A DNA stretch of 64,000 bases from JACMOY01 sp038322575. GTDB lineage: Bacteria; Actinomycetota; Actinomycetes; Actinomycetales; Angustibacteraceae. The stretch spans positions 1 to 64,000 of the forward strand of contig JBBQGB010000001.1 in the NCBI GenBank assembly GCA_038322575.1. The letters are read 5' to 3'. The notes under the pieces are model-generated. The model was not told where the DNA came from. It ran no database searches and was given only the letters and a program-made list of their open reading frames with translations. Positions 26,341-34,130 of this stretch are shown in pieces (within the stretch, counting starts at the first letter, position 1; each line of letters opens with the position of its first letter). The translations under genes were made by a program, and so were the position numbers.

Positions 26341-26419
26341 GGCGAGCGGGACGGGTCTCCCCGACAACGCCTCGCCGGTGACCGGCGTTCCGTCGCACCT
26401 GGGCACGCCCCCCGCCGGG

Positions 26420-27550
26420 TCAGCCGAAGCGGCCGGGGCCGTCGTCCGAGACCGTCAGCAGGTCGAGCTGGTCGACGCCGGCCGGCTGCTGCCGCGGGGG
26501 CGCGAGCCCCAGGTGGGCCCAGGCGGCCAGCGTCGCGCCGCGGCCGCGGGGCGTGCGCACCAGCAGCCCCTCGCGCACCAGGAACGGCTCGACGACGGTC
26601 TCGACGGTCTCGGTCTCCTCCCCCACCGACACGGCCAGGGTGGCCAGGCCCACCGGGCCGCCCCCGAACCGGCGGCAGAGCGTCTCGAGCACCGCGCGGT
26701 CGAGCCGGTCGAGCCCGCGCTCGTCGACGTCGTACAGCCGCAGCGCCTCGCGCGCGGCGTGCCGGTCGATGGCACCGCCGCCGTGCACCTGCGCCCAGTC
26801 GCGCACCCGGCGCAGCAGACGGTTCGCGACGCGGGGCGTGCCGCGCGAGCGTCCAGCGATCTCGGCGGCGGCCACGGCGTCCAGGTCGATGCCGAGCAGG
26901 CCGGCCGAGCGGTGCAGCAGCCGGTCGAGCTCGGCGGTGCTGTAGAAGTCGAGGTGACCGGTGAAGCCGAACCGGTCGCGCAGCGGTGCGGGCAGCAGCC
27001 CGGAGCGGGTCGTCGCGCCGACCAGGGTGAACCGCGGCAGCTCGAGCGGGATCGCCGTGGCGCCCGGGCCCTTGCCGACGATGATGTCGACCCGGAAGTC
27101 CTCCATCGCGAGGTACAGCATCTCCTCGGCCGGGCGCGACATGCGGTGGATCTCGTCGAGGAACAGCACCTCACCCTCGGTCAGCGACGACAGGATCGCG
27201 GCCAGGTCGCCCGCGTGCTGGATCGCCGGGCCGCTGGTGATCCGCACCGGCGCACCGAGCTCGGCCCCGACGATCAGGGCCAGCGTCGTCTTGCCCAGCC
27301 CGGGGGGCCCGGACAGCAGGATGTGGTCGGGCGGGACGTCGCGGCGCATCGCAGCCTGCAGCACCAGGTCGAGCTGGTCGCGCACCCGCTGCTGGCCGAT
27401 CAGGTCGGCGAGCCGGGTGGGCCGCAGGGCGCCCTCGACGGCCCGCTCGTCCAGGTCGGCTCCGGGGGCCACGACCCGGGCGGTCAGGTCGTGCGAGCCG
27501 TCGTCCGCTCGCTCGTGGGGGTGGGTGTCCACCCCGACAGGGTGACTCAT
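26420..27550 (-). CDS. ruvB: Holliday junction branch migration helicase RuvB
   Basis: A 376-residue AAA+ motor. Walker A LLSGPPGLGKTTLA, Walker B LFLDEIHRM, sensor GATTRSGLL, and the C-terminal winged-helix domain (RRFGGGPVGLATLAVSVGEE, FLVREGLLVRTPRGRGAT) are all present. ATG 27550 overlaps the ruvA stop. The upstream extension of the same frame overlaps ruvA and ruvC and is a shadow. Confidence 0.97.
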   Translation of the reverse strand: MSHPVGVDTHPHERADDGSHDLTARVVAPGADLDERAVEGALRPTRLADLIGQQRVRDQLDLVLQAAMRRDVPPDHILLSGPPGLGKTTLALIVGAELGAPVRITSGPAIQHAGDLAAILSSLTEGEVLFLDEIHRMSRPAEEMLYLAMEDFRVDIIVGKGPGATAIPLELPRFTLVGATTRSGLLPAPLRDRFGFTGHLDFYSTAELDRLLHRSAGLLGIDLDAVAAAEIAGRSRGTPRVANRLLRRVRDWAQVHGGGAIDRHAAREALRLYDVDERGLDRLDRAVLETLCRRFGGGPVGLATLAVSVGEETETVETVVEPFLVREGLLVRTPRGRGATLAAWAHLGLAPPRQQPAGVDQLDLLTVSDDGPGRFG

Positions 27551-28146
27551 GCGCGGCCCAGCCGCTGCAGCGCGGCCCGCAGGACGGCGGCGACGTCGAC
27601 CGGCTCGCCGGCGGCCGGCGCGACCTTCTCGACGGCGTCGTCGGCGGCCTTGGCCGCCCACCCCAGCCCGACGAGCGCGTCGCGCACCTGGCCGCGCCAG
27701 CCCTCGTCGTCCGGCTCGGTGGCGGTCGAGCCCGGGAAGGCTGCGGGCGCGCCGAGCTTGCCCTTGAGCTCGAGGACCATCCGCTGGGCGCCCTTGAGCC
27801 CGACACCGGGCACCTTGCGCAGCGCGGTGAGGTCGTCGGTGGCGATCGCGCGGCGCAGCGACTCTGGCTCGTGGACGGCGAGCATGGCCAGGGCGAGGCG
27901 CGGGCCGATGCCGGACACGGTCTGCAACGTCTCGAAGGTCGCGCGCTCGTCGTCGTCGACGAAGCCGAACAGCGTGAGGGAGTCCTCGCGGACGACCAGG
28001 GTGGTGGCCAGCTCGGCCACCTGGCCGACCCGCAGCCCGGCGAGGGTGCGCGGGCTGGCGTGCACCAGCATCCCGACGCCGCCGACCTCGACGACCGCCG
28101 CGTCCAGGCGCAGCACCCGCACCTGGCCGGTCACCGACGCGATCAC
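27547..28146 (-). CDS. ruvA: Holliday junction branch migration protein RuvA
   Basis: A 199-residue DNA-binding partner of RuvB. The N-terminal OB fold (MIASVTGQVRVLRLDAAVVEVGG), the double helix-hairpin-helix region (LQTVSGIGPRLALAMLAV, LRKVPGVGLKGAQRMVLELKGKLG) and the C-terminal RuvB-binding domain (DEGWRGQVRDALVGLGW) are visible. The GTG overlaps the ruvC stop. Confidence 0.97.
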   Translation of the reverse strand: MIASVTGQVRVLRLDAAVVEVGGVGMLVHASPRTLAGLRVGQVAELATTLVVREDSLTLFGFVDDDERATFETLQTVSGIGPRLALAMLAVHEPESLRRAIATDDLTALRKVPGVGLKGAQRMVLELKGKLGAPAAFPGSTATEPDDEGWRGQVRDALVGLGWAAKAADDAVEKVAPAAGEPVDVAAVLRAALQRLGRA

Positions 28147-28721
28147 CGGGCCACCTTCGCGAGGGCCGCGGCCCGGGCCCGGGCCAGCCGGACGGCGGTC
28201 GCCTGGGCGTGCTGGGCCCGGGCCACGGCCTCGTCCAGCCGGGCGGCAGCGGCGCCGCGCCAGACGTGGCAGATCGCGAGCGCCAGCGCGTCGCTGGCGT
28301 CGGCCGGGGTCGGCGCCGCGTCCAGGCGCAGCAGCTGGACCACCATGGCCGCGACCTGGGCCTTGTCGGCCCGGCCGTTACCGCTGACGGCGGCCTTGAC
28401 CTCGCTGGGGGTGTGCAGCGCGACCGGGATCGAGCACCGCGCGGCCACCAGCATCGCGACGGCGGAGGCCTGGGCTGTGCCCATGACGGTGCGCACGTTG
28501 GCCTGGCTGAACACCCGCTCGACCGCGACGACGTCCGGCTGGACGCGGGCGACCCAGCGCTCGAGCTCGCGCTCGATGGCGAGCAGCCGGTGGGCCAGCG
28601 GCACGTCCGCGCCGGTGCGCACCACCCCGACGTCCACGAGCTGCAGCGGACGCCCGGGGGCACCGTCGACCACCCCGACGCCGCAGCGGGTCAGGCCGGG
28701 GTCGACGCCGAGCACGCGCAC
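28143..28721 (-). CDS. ruvC: Crossover junction endodeoxyribonuclease RuvC
   Basis: A 192-residue Holliday junction resolvase. The catalytic acidic residues are retained in MRVLGVDPGLTRCGVG, VAVERVFSQ and the C-terminal DASDALALAICH. The GTG start has GAAGGGAC upstream. A LexA box 25 nt before the start indicates SOS induction of ruvCAB, as in mycobacteria. Confidence 0.96.
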   Translation of the reverse strand: MRVLGVDPGLTRCGVGVVDGAPGRPLQLVDVGVVRTGADVPLAHRLLAIERELERWVARVQPDVVAVERVFSQANVRTVMGTAQASAVAMLVAARCSIPVALHTPSEVKAAVSGNGRADKAQVAAMVVQLLRLDAAPTPADASDALALAICHVWRGAAAARLDEAVARAQHAQATAVRLARARAAALAKVAR

Positions 28722-28745
28722 GCCGGGTCCCTTCGTCGCGATGAT

Positions 28746-28761
28746 CCGAACAGGTGTTCGG
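28746..28761. promoter_or_regulatory. LexA (SOS) box upstream of ruvCAB
   Basis: CCGAACAGGTGTTCGG contains CGAAC-N4-GTTCG, the core of the actinobacterial SOS box, 25 nt before the ruvC start. LexA repression of ruvC is established for mycobacteria. Confidence 0.8.
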
Positions 28762-28825
28762 CCCTGACGCTACACAGCGGGTGCGCGACGGCGGGTGAGC
28801 CACGCCGGGTCGGCCACGCCGGGGA

Positions 28826-29590
28826 TCAGACCTCGACGAGCTCCATGACCTCGTCGCTGACGTCGTAGTTGGCGTAGACGTTCTGGACGTCGTCGCTGTC
28901 CTCGAGCGCGTCGATCAGCCGGAAGACCTTGCCGGCCGCCTCGGCGTCCAGGTCGACCTGGGTGCTGGGGACGAACGAGACGTCGGCCGACTCGTAGTCG
29001 ATGCCGGCCGCCTGCAGGGCGGTGCGGACGGCCACCAGGTCGCCGGCCTCGCTGACGATCTCGAGGCTCTCGCCGTGGTCGTTCACGTCCTCGGCGCCGG
29101 CCTCGAGCACGGCCGCGAGGACGTCGTCCTCGGTGACCGTCGCCTTCTCCTGGGCCTTGTTGACGATCACGATCCCCTTGCGGGAGAACATGTACGCGAC
29201 GCTGCCGGGGTCGGCCAGGCTGCCGCCGCTGCGCGAGAGGGCGGTACGCACCTCCATCGCGGCACGGTTCTTGTTGTCGGTGAGGCACTCGACGAGGAAG
29301 GCGACGCCGCCGGGGCCGTAGCCCTCGTACATGATCGTCTGCCAGTCCGCTCCCCCGGCCTCGGCGCCCGACCCGCGCTTGACCGCGCGGTCGATGTTGT
29401 CGTTGGGAACCGACGTCTTCTTGGCCTTCTGCACCGCGTCGAACAGCGTCGGGTTGCCGCTCAGGTCTCCGCCGCCGATGCGCGCGGCGACCTCGATGTT
29501 CTTGATCAGCTTGGCGAACAGCTTGCTGCGCTTGGCGTCCACGACGGCCTTCTTGTGCTTCGTGGTCGCCCACTTGGAGTGGCCGCTCAT
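28826..29590 (-). CDS. yebC: YebC/PmpR family protein (TACO1-like)
   Basis: A 254-residue protein of the YebC/TACO1 family. The N-terminus MSGHSKWATTKHKKAVVDAKRSKLFAKLIKNIEVAAR is diagnostic, as are MYEGYGPGGVAFLVECLTDNKNR and the C-terminal YVPSTQVDL-like segment. Members act as transcription regulators or as ribosome-associated translation factors; which applies here is unknown. The ATG overlaps the pdxT stop. Confidence 0.95.
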   Translation of the reverse strand: MSGHSKWATTKHKKAVVDAKRSKLFAKLIKNIEVAARIGGGDLSGNPTLFDAVQKAKKTSVPNDNIDRAVKRGSGAEAGGADWQTIMYEGYGPGGVAFLVECLTDNKNRAAMEVRTALSRSGGSLADPGSVAYMFSRKGIVIVNKAQEKATVTEDDVLAAVLEAGAEDVNDHGESLEIVSEAGDLVAVRTALQAAGIDYESADVSFVPSTQVDLDAEAAGKVFRLIDALEDSDDVQNVYANYDVSDEVMELVEV

Positions 29591-30210
29591 GATCGCTCCC
29601 TCACCATCGCGACGAACAACTCGTGCACGCGCGGGTCGCCGGTCACCTCGGGGTGGAACGACGTCGCCAGCAGCGCACCTTGACGAACGGCGACGATCCT
29701 ACCGTCGGCACCGGTCGGGGCGTCGTGGCTCACTCTGCCGAGCACCTCGACCCCCTCGCCGACCTGCTCGACCCACGGCGCGCGGATGAACACGGCGTGC
29801 ACGGGGTCGCCGTCCAGGCCGGTCATCTCGATGTCGGTCTCGAACGAGTCGACCTGACGGCCGAACGCGTTGCGCCGCACCGTGGCGTCGAGCCCACCGA
29901 AGGTCTGCTGGTCGGGCCGGCCGTCCAGCACGCGGTCGGCGAGCAGGATCATGCCGGCGCACGAGCCGAACGCCGGCAGCCCAGCGCGCAGGGCGGCGAC
30001 CAGCGGGTCGCGCACCTCGAAGATGCGCGAGAGCTTGTCGATGGTGGTGGACTCGCCGCCGGGCAGGACGATGCCGTGCAGGCCGTCGAGCTCGGCGGGA
30101 CGCCGGACCGGGCGGGCGACGACGCCGCAGCCGGCGAGGGTGACCAGGTGCTCGCGCACGTCGCCCTGCAGCGCCAGGACGCCGATGACGGGCTCAGCGG
30201 GGGGTGTCAC
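29587..30210 (-). CDS. pdxT: Pyridoxal 5'-phosphate synthase glutaminase subunit PdxT
   Basis: A 207-residue class I glutaminase that supplies ammonia to PdxS. IGVLALQGDVREHL, the nucleophile Cys in FGSCAGMILLA, PGGESTTI and the catalytic His in SFHPEVTGD are present. GTG 30210 was chosen over an upstream-extended frame because the family N-terminus begins there; TAGGAT sits 8 nt upstream. pdxS lies 3 kb away in the same orientation, separated by three genes. Confidence 0.96.
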   Translation of the reverse strand: MTPPAEPVIGVLALQGDVREHLVTLAGCGVVARPVRRPAELDGLHGIVLPGGESTTIDKLSRIFEVRDPLVAALRAGLPAFGSCAGMILLADRVLDGRPDQQTFGGLDATVRRNAFGRQVDSFETDIEMTGLDGDPVHAVFIRAPWVEQVGEGVEVLGRVSHDAPTGADGRIVAVRQGALLATSFHPEVTGDPRVHELFVAMVRERS

Positions 30211-30218
30211 AGGCAGCG

Positions 30219-30224
30219 ATCCTA
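30219..30224 (-). promoter_or_regulatory. Candidate (near-)leaderless -10 element of pdxT-yebC
   Basis: TAGGAT is 8 nt upstream of the pdxT GTG. It is only 4 nt from the -10 hexamer of the divergent GNAT gene. Confidence 0.45.
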
Positions 30225-30228
30225 CGGT

Positions 30229-30234
30229 TAGCGT
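30229..30234 (+). promoter_or_regulatory. Leaderless -10 element of the GNAT gene
   Basis: TAGCGT is followed by 6 nt and the GTG start at 30241; the same hexamer and spacing precede kynU. Confidence 0.55.
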
Positions 30235-30240
30235 GCGGCG

Positions 30241-30771
30241 GTGACCGACGACCTGCGCACAGCCCGGTTGGTTCTGCGGCAGTGGCGCGACGAGGACCGC
30301 GAGCCGTTCGCGGCGCTGAACGCCGACCCCGTCGTGATGCGCTACTTCCCGGCCCCGCTGGACCGTGCCACCAGCGACGCGTTGGTCGACCGGCAGTCCC
30401 GGCTGATCGACGAGCGCGGCTGGGGCTGGTGGGCGGTGGAGGCAACCGGTGCGTTCGTCGGGTTCGTCGGGCTGCAGCCGGTCTACGACGACCTGCCGTG
30501 CCACCCGGCCGTCGAGATCGGGTGGCGGCTGGCTGCCTCGTCGTGGGGCCACGGCTACGCCCCTGAGGCCGCCCGCGCGGCGCTGGACTACGCGTGGCAG
30601 CACCTGGCGCACGACGAGGTCGTCTCGTTCACGACCGAGCGCAACACCCCCTCGCGTCGGGTGATGGAGAAGATCGGGATGCGGCACCACCCCGAGCGCG
30701 ACTTCGACCACCCACGGGTCGCCGGCTGGGTGGGCCAGCGGCACGTGCTCTACGCGATCTCGCGTCCCTGA
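30241..30771 (+). CDS. GNAT family N-acetyltransferase, RimJ/RimL type
   Basis: A 176-residue acetyltransferase of the RimJ/RimL-like group: TARLVLRQWRDEDREPFAALNADPVVMRYF at the N-terminus, FVGFVGLQPV, EIGWRLAASSWGHGYAPEAARA (acetyl-CoA loop) and NTPSRRVMEKIGM. The substrate, protein N-terminus or small molecule, is not deducible. Leaderless promoter TAGCGT. It converges with the BtuF-like gene, with 7 nt between stops. Confidence 0.9.
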   Translation: MTDDLRTARLVLRQWRDEDREPFAALNADPVVMRYFPAPLDRATSDALVDRQSRLIDERGWGWWAVEATGAFVGFVGLQPVYDDLPCHPAVEIGWRLAASSWGHGYAPEAARAALDYAWQHLAHDEVVSFTTERNTPSRRVMEKIGMRHHPERDFDHPRVAGWVGQRHVLYAISRP

Positions 30772-30778
30772 GGGGGCC

Positions 30779-31660
30779 TCAGCGCACCCGCGCGGTGCGT
30801 CCGACGCTCTCGCGGCCCTCGTGGAGCGCGTCGGCCAGCGCCTCGACGGCGTCCACGACCCGCGGGCCGGGCCGCGTCACCAGGCCCCCGGCGTCGACCG
30901 CCCAGACCGCCGCGAGCATCGGCAGCCGCGGCAGGACGTCGCGGGCCTGCGCCACCGCGTCGTCCAGCCCGTAGCCGCACGGCGCGACCAGCACCGCGTC
31001 GACCTCGGCGGCGGCGACGTCGTCCCAGGTGGTGGTCACCGAGCGGCCACCGGGCCGGGCGAGCACGGGCACCGCGCCGGCCGCGGTGACCAGGTCGGGC
31101 ACCCAGTGCCCGGCCACGTACGGCGGGTCGGTCCACTCCAGCACCAGCACCCGGGGTCGGCTGCGGCCCGCGACGCGCGCGGCGACGTCGTCCAGCCGGG
31201 TCTGCAGCCGCTCGCGCAGCAGGTGCCCGGCCCGGGGGCGGCCGGCCGCGTCGGCGACGGCCACCGCGCCGTCGAGCACCTCGGCCAAGGTGGTGGGGTC
31301 GAGCGTCACCACGGTCGAGGGGCAGCCCACGGCCGCGAGCGCCCCGGTGACGTCGTCCGCGGGCAGGGCGCAGACGCCGCAGAGGTCCTGGGTCAGCACG
31401 ACGTCCGGCGCGATGCGGGCCAGGGCCTCCTGGTCGAGGCGGTACATCGGCCCGCCGGAGGCAGCAGTCGTGCGCACCAGGACGTCGATCTCGCCCGGGG
31501 TCAGCCCCTGCGTCGCGAGCCCGGTGACCACGACCTCGTGGTCGAGGCGCGCCGTCGCCGGCTCGTCGCACTCGAACGTGACGGCCGCCAGGCGGTCGGC
31601 GAGTCCCAGCGCGTAGACCCACTCGGTGGCGGACGGCAGCAGCGACACGATCCCCGGCAC
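30779..31660 (-). CDS. BtuF/helical-backbone substrate-binding-like protein without signal peptide
   Basis: A 293-residue protein with the fold of cobalamin/siderophore-binding proteins: IVSLLPSATEWVYALGLADRLAAVTFECDEP at the N-terminus, DVVLTQDLCGVCA, and VLVAPCGYGLDDAVAQA. It begins directly with the mature domain; no signal peptide or lipobox is seen, and no permease or ATPase is adjacent. Such cytoplasmic 'cobalamin-binding protein' genes are known in actinobacteria but their role is unclear. The GTG start is leaderless (TAGGCT 7 nt upstream). Confidence 0.85.
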   Translation of the reverse strand: MPGIVSLLPSATEWVYALGLADRLAAVTFECDEPATARLDHEVVVTGLATQGLTPGEIDVLVRTTAASGGPMYRLDQEALARIAPDVVLTQDLCGVCALPADDVTGALAAVGCPSTVVTLDPTTLAEVLDGAVAVADAAGRPRAGHLLRERLQTRLDDVAARVAGRSRPRVLVLEWTDPPYVAGHWVPDLVTAAGAVPVLARPGGRSVTTTWDDVAAAEVDAVLVAPCGYGLDDAVAQARDVLPRLPMLAAVWAVDAGGLVTRPGPRVVDAVEALADALHEGRESVGRTARVR

Positions 31661-31667
31661 GTCCGCC

Positions 31668-31673
31668 AGCCTA
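31668..31673 (-). promoter_or_regulatory. Leaderless -10 element of the BtuF-like gene
   Basis: TAGGCT lies 7 nt upstream of the GTG at 31660; no ribosome-binding site. Confidence 0.5.
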
Positions 31674-31702
31674 GGTCGCCGACCGGCGCCGGGGCCCCGT
31701 AC

Positions 31703-31772
31703 CGACGGGCAGAACCGCGCCGGGCCGACGACCGACGTGCTCGGTCGGCCGCATCGACTCGGGTTCTGCCCG
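31703..31772. repeat. Nested inverted repeat in the divergent intergenic region before kynU
   Basis: Outer arms CGGGCAGAACC (31706-31716) and GGTTCTGCCCG (31762-31772) are perfect over 11 bp. Inside, GACCGA-CGTGC-TCGGTC forms a second stem. It lies between two divergent promoters, so a terminator role is unlikely; a palindromic intergenic element or regulator site is possible. Confidence 0.65.
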
Positions 31773-31788
31773 CCGCTGCGGCGCCCGC

Positions 31789-31794
31789 TAGCGT
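31789..31794 (+). promoter_or_regulatory. Leaderless -10 element of kynU
   Basis: TAGCGT, 6 nt, ATG: the transcription start should coincide with the start codon. Confidence 0.55.
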
Positions 31795-31800
31795 CAGGGC

Positions 31801-33036
31801 ATGAGCGACCTGCGTGCCCGAGCTGCCCGGCTGGACGCCGCCAACCCGGTGGCGCACGCCCGCGAGCGGTTCGAGCTGCCGGACGGGCTGCTCTACCTGG
31901 ACGGCAACTCCCTCGGCGCGCTGCCCCGCGGCGTCGCCGAGGCCGTGGCCGACGTCGTGCGCCGGCAGTGGGGCACCGACCTGATCGCGTCCTGGAACAC
32001 GAACGACTGGTGGGGTGCGCCGCAGCGGGTGGGCGACCGCGTCGGGACCCTGATCGGCGCCGCCGCCGGCCAGGTGCTCGTCGGGGACTCGACGTCGGTC
32101 AACCTGTTCAAGCTGTACGTGGCGGGCGCCCGGATGCGCCCTGGCCGGCGGGTCGTCGTCAACGACCCCGACGTCTTCCCGACCGACGGCTACGTGCTCG
32201 AGAGCGCCGCGCGCCTGGCTGACCTCGAGGTCGCGCAGGTGCGCCCGCCCGAGCTGGCGGCGTTCCTGGCCGAGCGCGGCGACGAGGTCGCGCTGGTGTC
32301 GTACTCCCACGTCGACTACCGCACCGGCCGGCTGTGGGACCTGCCGGGCCTGACCCGGATCGTCCAGGACGCCGGGGCGCTGGCCCTGTGGGACCTGTGC
32401 CACTCCGCGGGCGTCGTCGAGGTGGGCCTGGACGAGCACGGCGTCGACCTGGCGGTGGGCTGCGGCTACAAGTACCTGAACGGCGGACCCGGCGCACCGG
32501 CGTACGCGTACGTCGCCGCGCGCCACCTGCCCGACCTCGACCAGCCCCTGACCGGCTGGAACGGGCACGCCACGCCGTTCGCGATGGCGGGCGCCTACGC
32601 CCCCGCCCCGGGCGTCGAGCGGCTGCGCGTCGGCACCCCGCCGCTGCTCTCGCTGCTGGCGCTGGAAGCGGCGCTCGCGGCGTACGACGGGCTGGCGATG
32701 GCCGACGTGCGCGCGACGTCGTCGTCGCTCACCGGGTTCTTCATCGACTGCGTGCACGAGCTGCTGCCGGACGTCGAGGTCGTCTCACCGCTGGACGCCG
32801 CCGAGCGCGGGTCGCAGGTGGCGCTGCGCCACGAGCACGCATACGCGGTCGTCCAGGCGCTGATCGCCCGCGGGGTGGTGGGCGACTTCCGCGAGCCGAC
32901 CATCGTCCGGCTGGGCTTCGCGCCGCTCTACCTCACGCACGCCGACGCGATCACCGCGGCCGAGGCGCTGCGCGACGTCCTCGCTGACGGCGCGCACCTG
33001 GACCCGCGCTGGGCCCAGCGCGCGACCGTGACCTGA
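31801..33036 (+). CDS. kynU: Kynureninase
   Basis: A 411-residue PLP enzyme cleaving kynurenine to anthranilate and alanine. Visible: YLDGNSLGALPRG, the phosphate-binding GDSTSVNLFKL, WDLCHSAGVVEV, and the PLP lysine K224 in GCGYKYLNGGPG, plus TGWNGHATPFAM. No tryptophan dioxygenase or formamidase gene is in the window, so the pathway partners must lie elsewhere. Leaderless start. It is followed by a perfect hairpin shared with the convergent pdxS. Confidence 0.95.
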   Translation: MSDLRARAARLDAANPVAHARERFELPDGLLYLDGNSLGALPRGVAEAVADVVRRQWGTDLIASWNTNDWWGAPQRVGDRVGTLIGAAAGQVLVGDSTSVNLFKLYVAGARMRPGRRVVVNDPDVFPTDGYVLESAARLADLEVAQVRPPELAAFLAERGDEVALVSYSHVDYRTGRLWDLPGLTRIVQDAGALALWDLCHSAGVVEVGLDEHGVDLAVGCGYKYLNGGPGAPAYAYVAARHLPDLDQPLTGWNGHATPFAMAGAYAPAPGVERLRVGTPPLLSLLALEAALAAYDGLAMADVRATSSSLTGFFIDCVHELLPDVEVVSPLDAAERGSQVALRHEHAYAVVQALIARGVVGDFREPTIVRLGFAPLYLTHADAITAAEALRDVLADGAHLDPRWAQRATVT

Positions 33037-33051
33037 GGGCCGACCACGCGC

Positions 33052-33109
33052 CGAGAACGCACGAACCGGTCACCCGGAGCGTCCCCGGTGACCGGTTCGT
33101 GCGTTCTCG
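33052..33109. terminator. Perfect 23-bp-stem hairpin between convergent kynU and pdxS
   Basis: Arms 33052-33074 and 33087-33109 are exact inverted complements over 23 bp with a 12-nt loop; core arm sequence ACGAACCGGTCACC / GGTGACCGGTTCGT. Its place between two convergent genes (16 and 30 nt from their stops) makes a bidirectional terminator the natural reading. Confidence 0.8.
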
Positions 33110-33138
33110 CCGACCGCTGAGGTCGTGAGCTGGGCTGG

Positions 33139-34050
33139 CTACCAGCCGCGCTCGGCCAGGCGGTGGGGCGCCGGGATGTCGTCGACGTTGATACCGACCA
33201 TGGCCTCACCCAGACCGCGCGAGACCTTGGCGATGACGTCCGGGTCGTCGTAGAAGGTGGTGGCCTTGACGATCGCCTCGGCGCGGTCGGCGGGGTTGCC
33301 GGACTTGAAGATGCCCGAGCCGACGAAGACGCCCTCGGCGCCCAGCTGCATCATCATCGCCGCGTCGGCCGGGGTCGCGATGCCGCCGGCGGTGAACAGG
33401 ACGACTGGCAGCTTGCCGAGCGCGGCGACCTCCTTGACCAGGTCGTACGGCGCCTGCAGCTCCTTGGCCGCGACGAACAGCTCGTCCTCGGACAGCGAGG
33501 TGAGCCGGCGGATCTCGCCACCGATCTTGCGCATGTGCATGGTGGCGTTGGACACGTCGCCCGTGCCCGCCTCGCCCTTGGAGCGGATCATCGCCGCGCC
33601 CTCGCTGATGCGCCGCAGCGCCTCGCCGAGGTTGGTCGCGCCGCAGACGAAGGGCACGGTGAAGTTCCACTTGTCGATGTGGTTGGTGAAGTCGGCGGGG
33701 CTGAGCACCTCGGACTCGTCGACGTAGTCGACACCGAGCGACTGCAGCACCTGCGCCTCGACGAAGTGGCCGATGCGGGCCTTGGCCATCACCGGGATCG
33801 ACACGGCGGCCACGATGCCGTCGATCATGTCGGGGTCGCTCATCCGCGAGACCCCGCCCTGGGCGCGGATATCGGCCGGCACCCGCTCGAGGGCCATGAC
33901 CGCGACGGCGCCGGCGTCCTCGGCGATCTTGGCCTGCTCGACGTTGACGACGTCCATGATGACGCCGCCCTTGAGCATTTCGGCCATGCCGCGCTTGACG
34001 CGGGCGCTGCCGACGGACGGTGCGGCGGGGGTGTGCTCGAGCGTTGACAC
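33139..34050 (-). CDS. pdxS: Pyridoxal 5'-phosphate synthase subunit PdxS
   Basis: A 303-residue (beta/alpha)8 synthase making PLP from ribose 5-phosphate, glyceraldehyde 3-phosphate and ammonia from PdxT. The family signatures VKRGMAEMLKGGVIMDVVN, the active-site lysines in MAKARIGHF and MIRSKGEAGTG, and LFTAGGIATPADAAMMMQLGAEGVFVGSGIF are intact. The GTG at 34050 has GAGG 7 nt upstream. TACAGT about 40 nt upstream is a plausible -10. Confidence 0.97.
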   Translation of the reverse strand: MSTLEHTPAAPSVGSARVKRGMAEMLKGGVIMDVVNVEQAKIAEDAGAVAVMALERVPADIRAQGGVSRMSDPDMIDGIVAAVSIPVMAKARIGHFVEAQVLQSLGVDYVDESEVLSPADFTNHIDKWNFTVPFVCGATNLGEALRRISEGAAMIRSKGEAGTGDVSNATMHMRKIGGEIRRLTSLSEDELFVAAKELQAPYDLVKEVAALGKLPVVLFTAGGIATPADAAMMMQLGAEGVFVGSGIFKSGNPADRAEAIVKATTFYDDPDVIAKVSRGLGEAMVGINVDDIPAPHRLAERGW

Positions 34051-34089
34051 GACGGACCTCACTGGAGTCAGGGTTTTTCGGGTGTCCCC

Positions 34090-34095
34090 ACTGTA
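34090..34095 (-). promoter_or_regulatory. Candidate -10 element of pdxS
   Basis: TACAGT with TCGAGC 17 nt upstream as a weak -35; the leader would be about 33 nt and includes the GAGG ribosome site. Confidence 0.35.
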
Positions 34096-34130
34096 CGGCG
34101 GCACCGGGCGGCGCTCGACTGCCGACGCGA

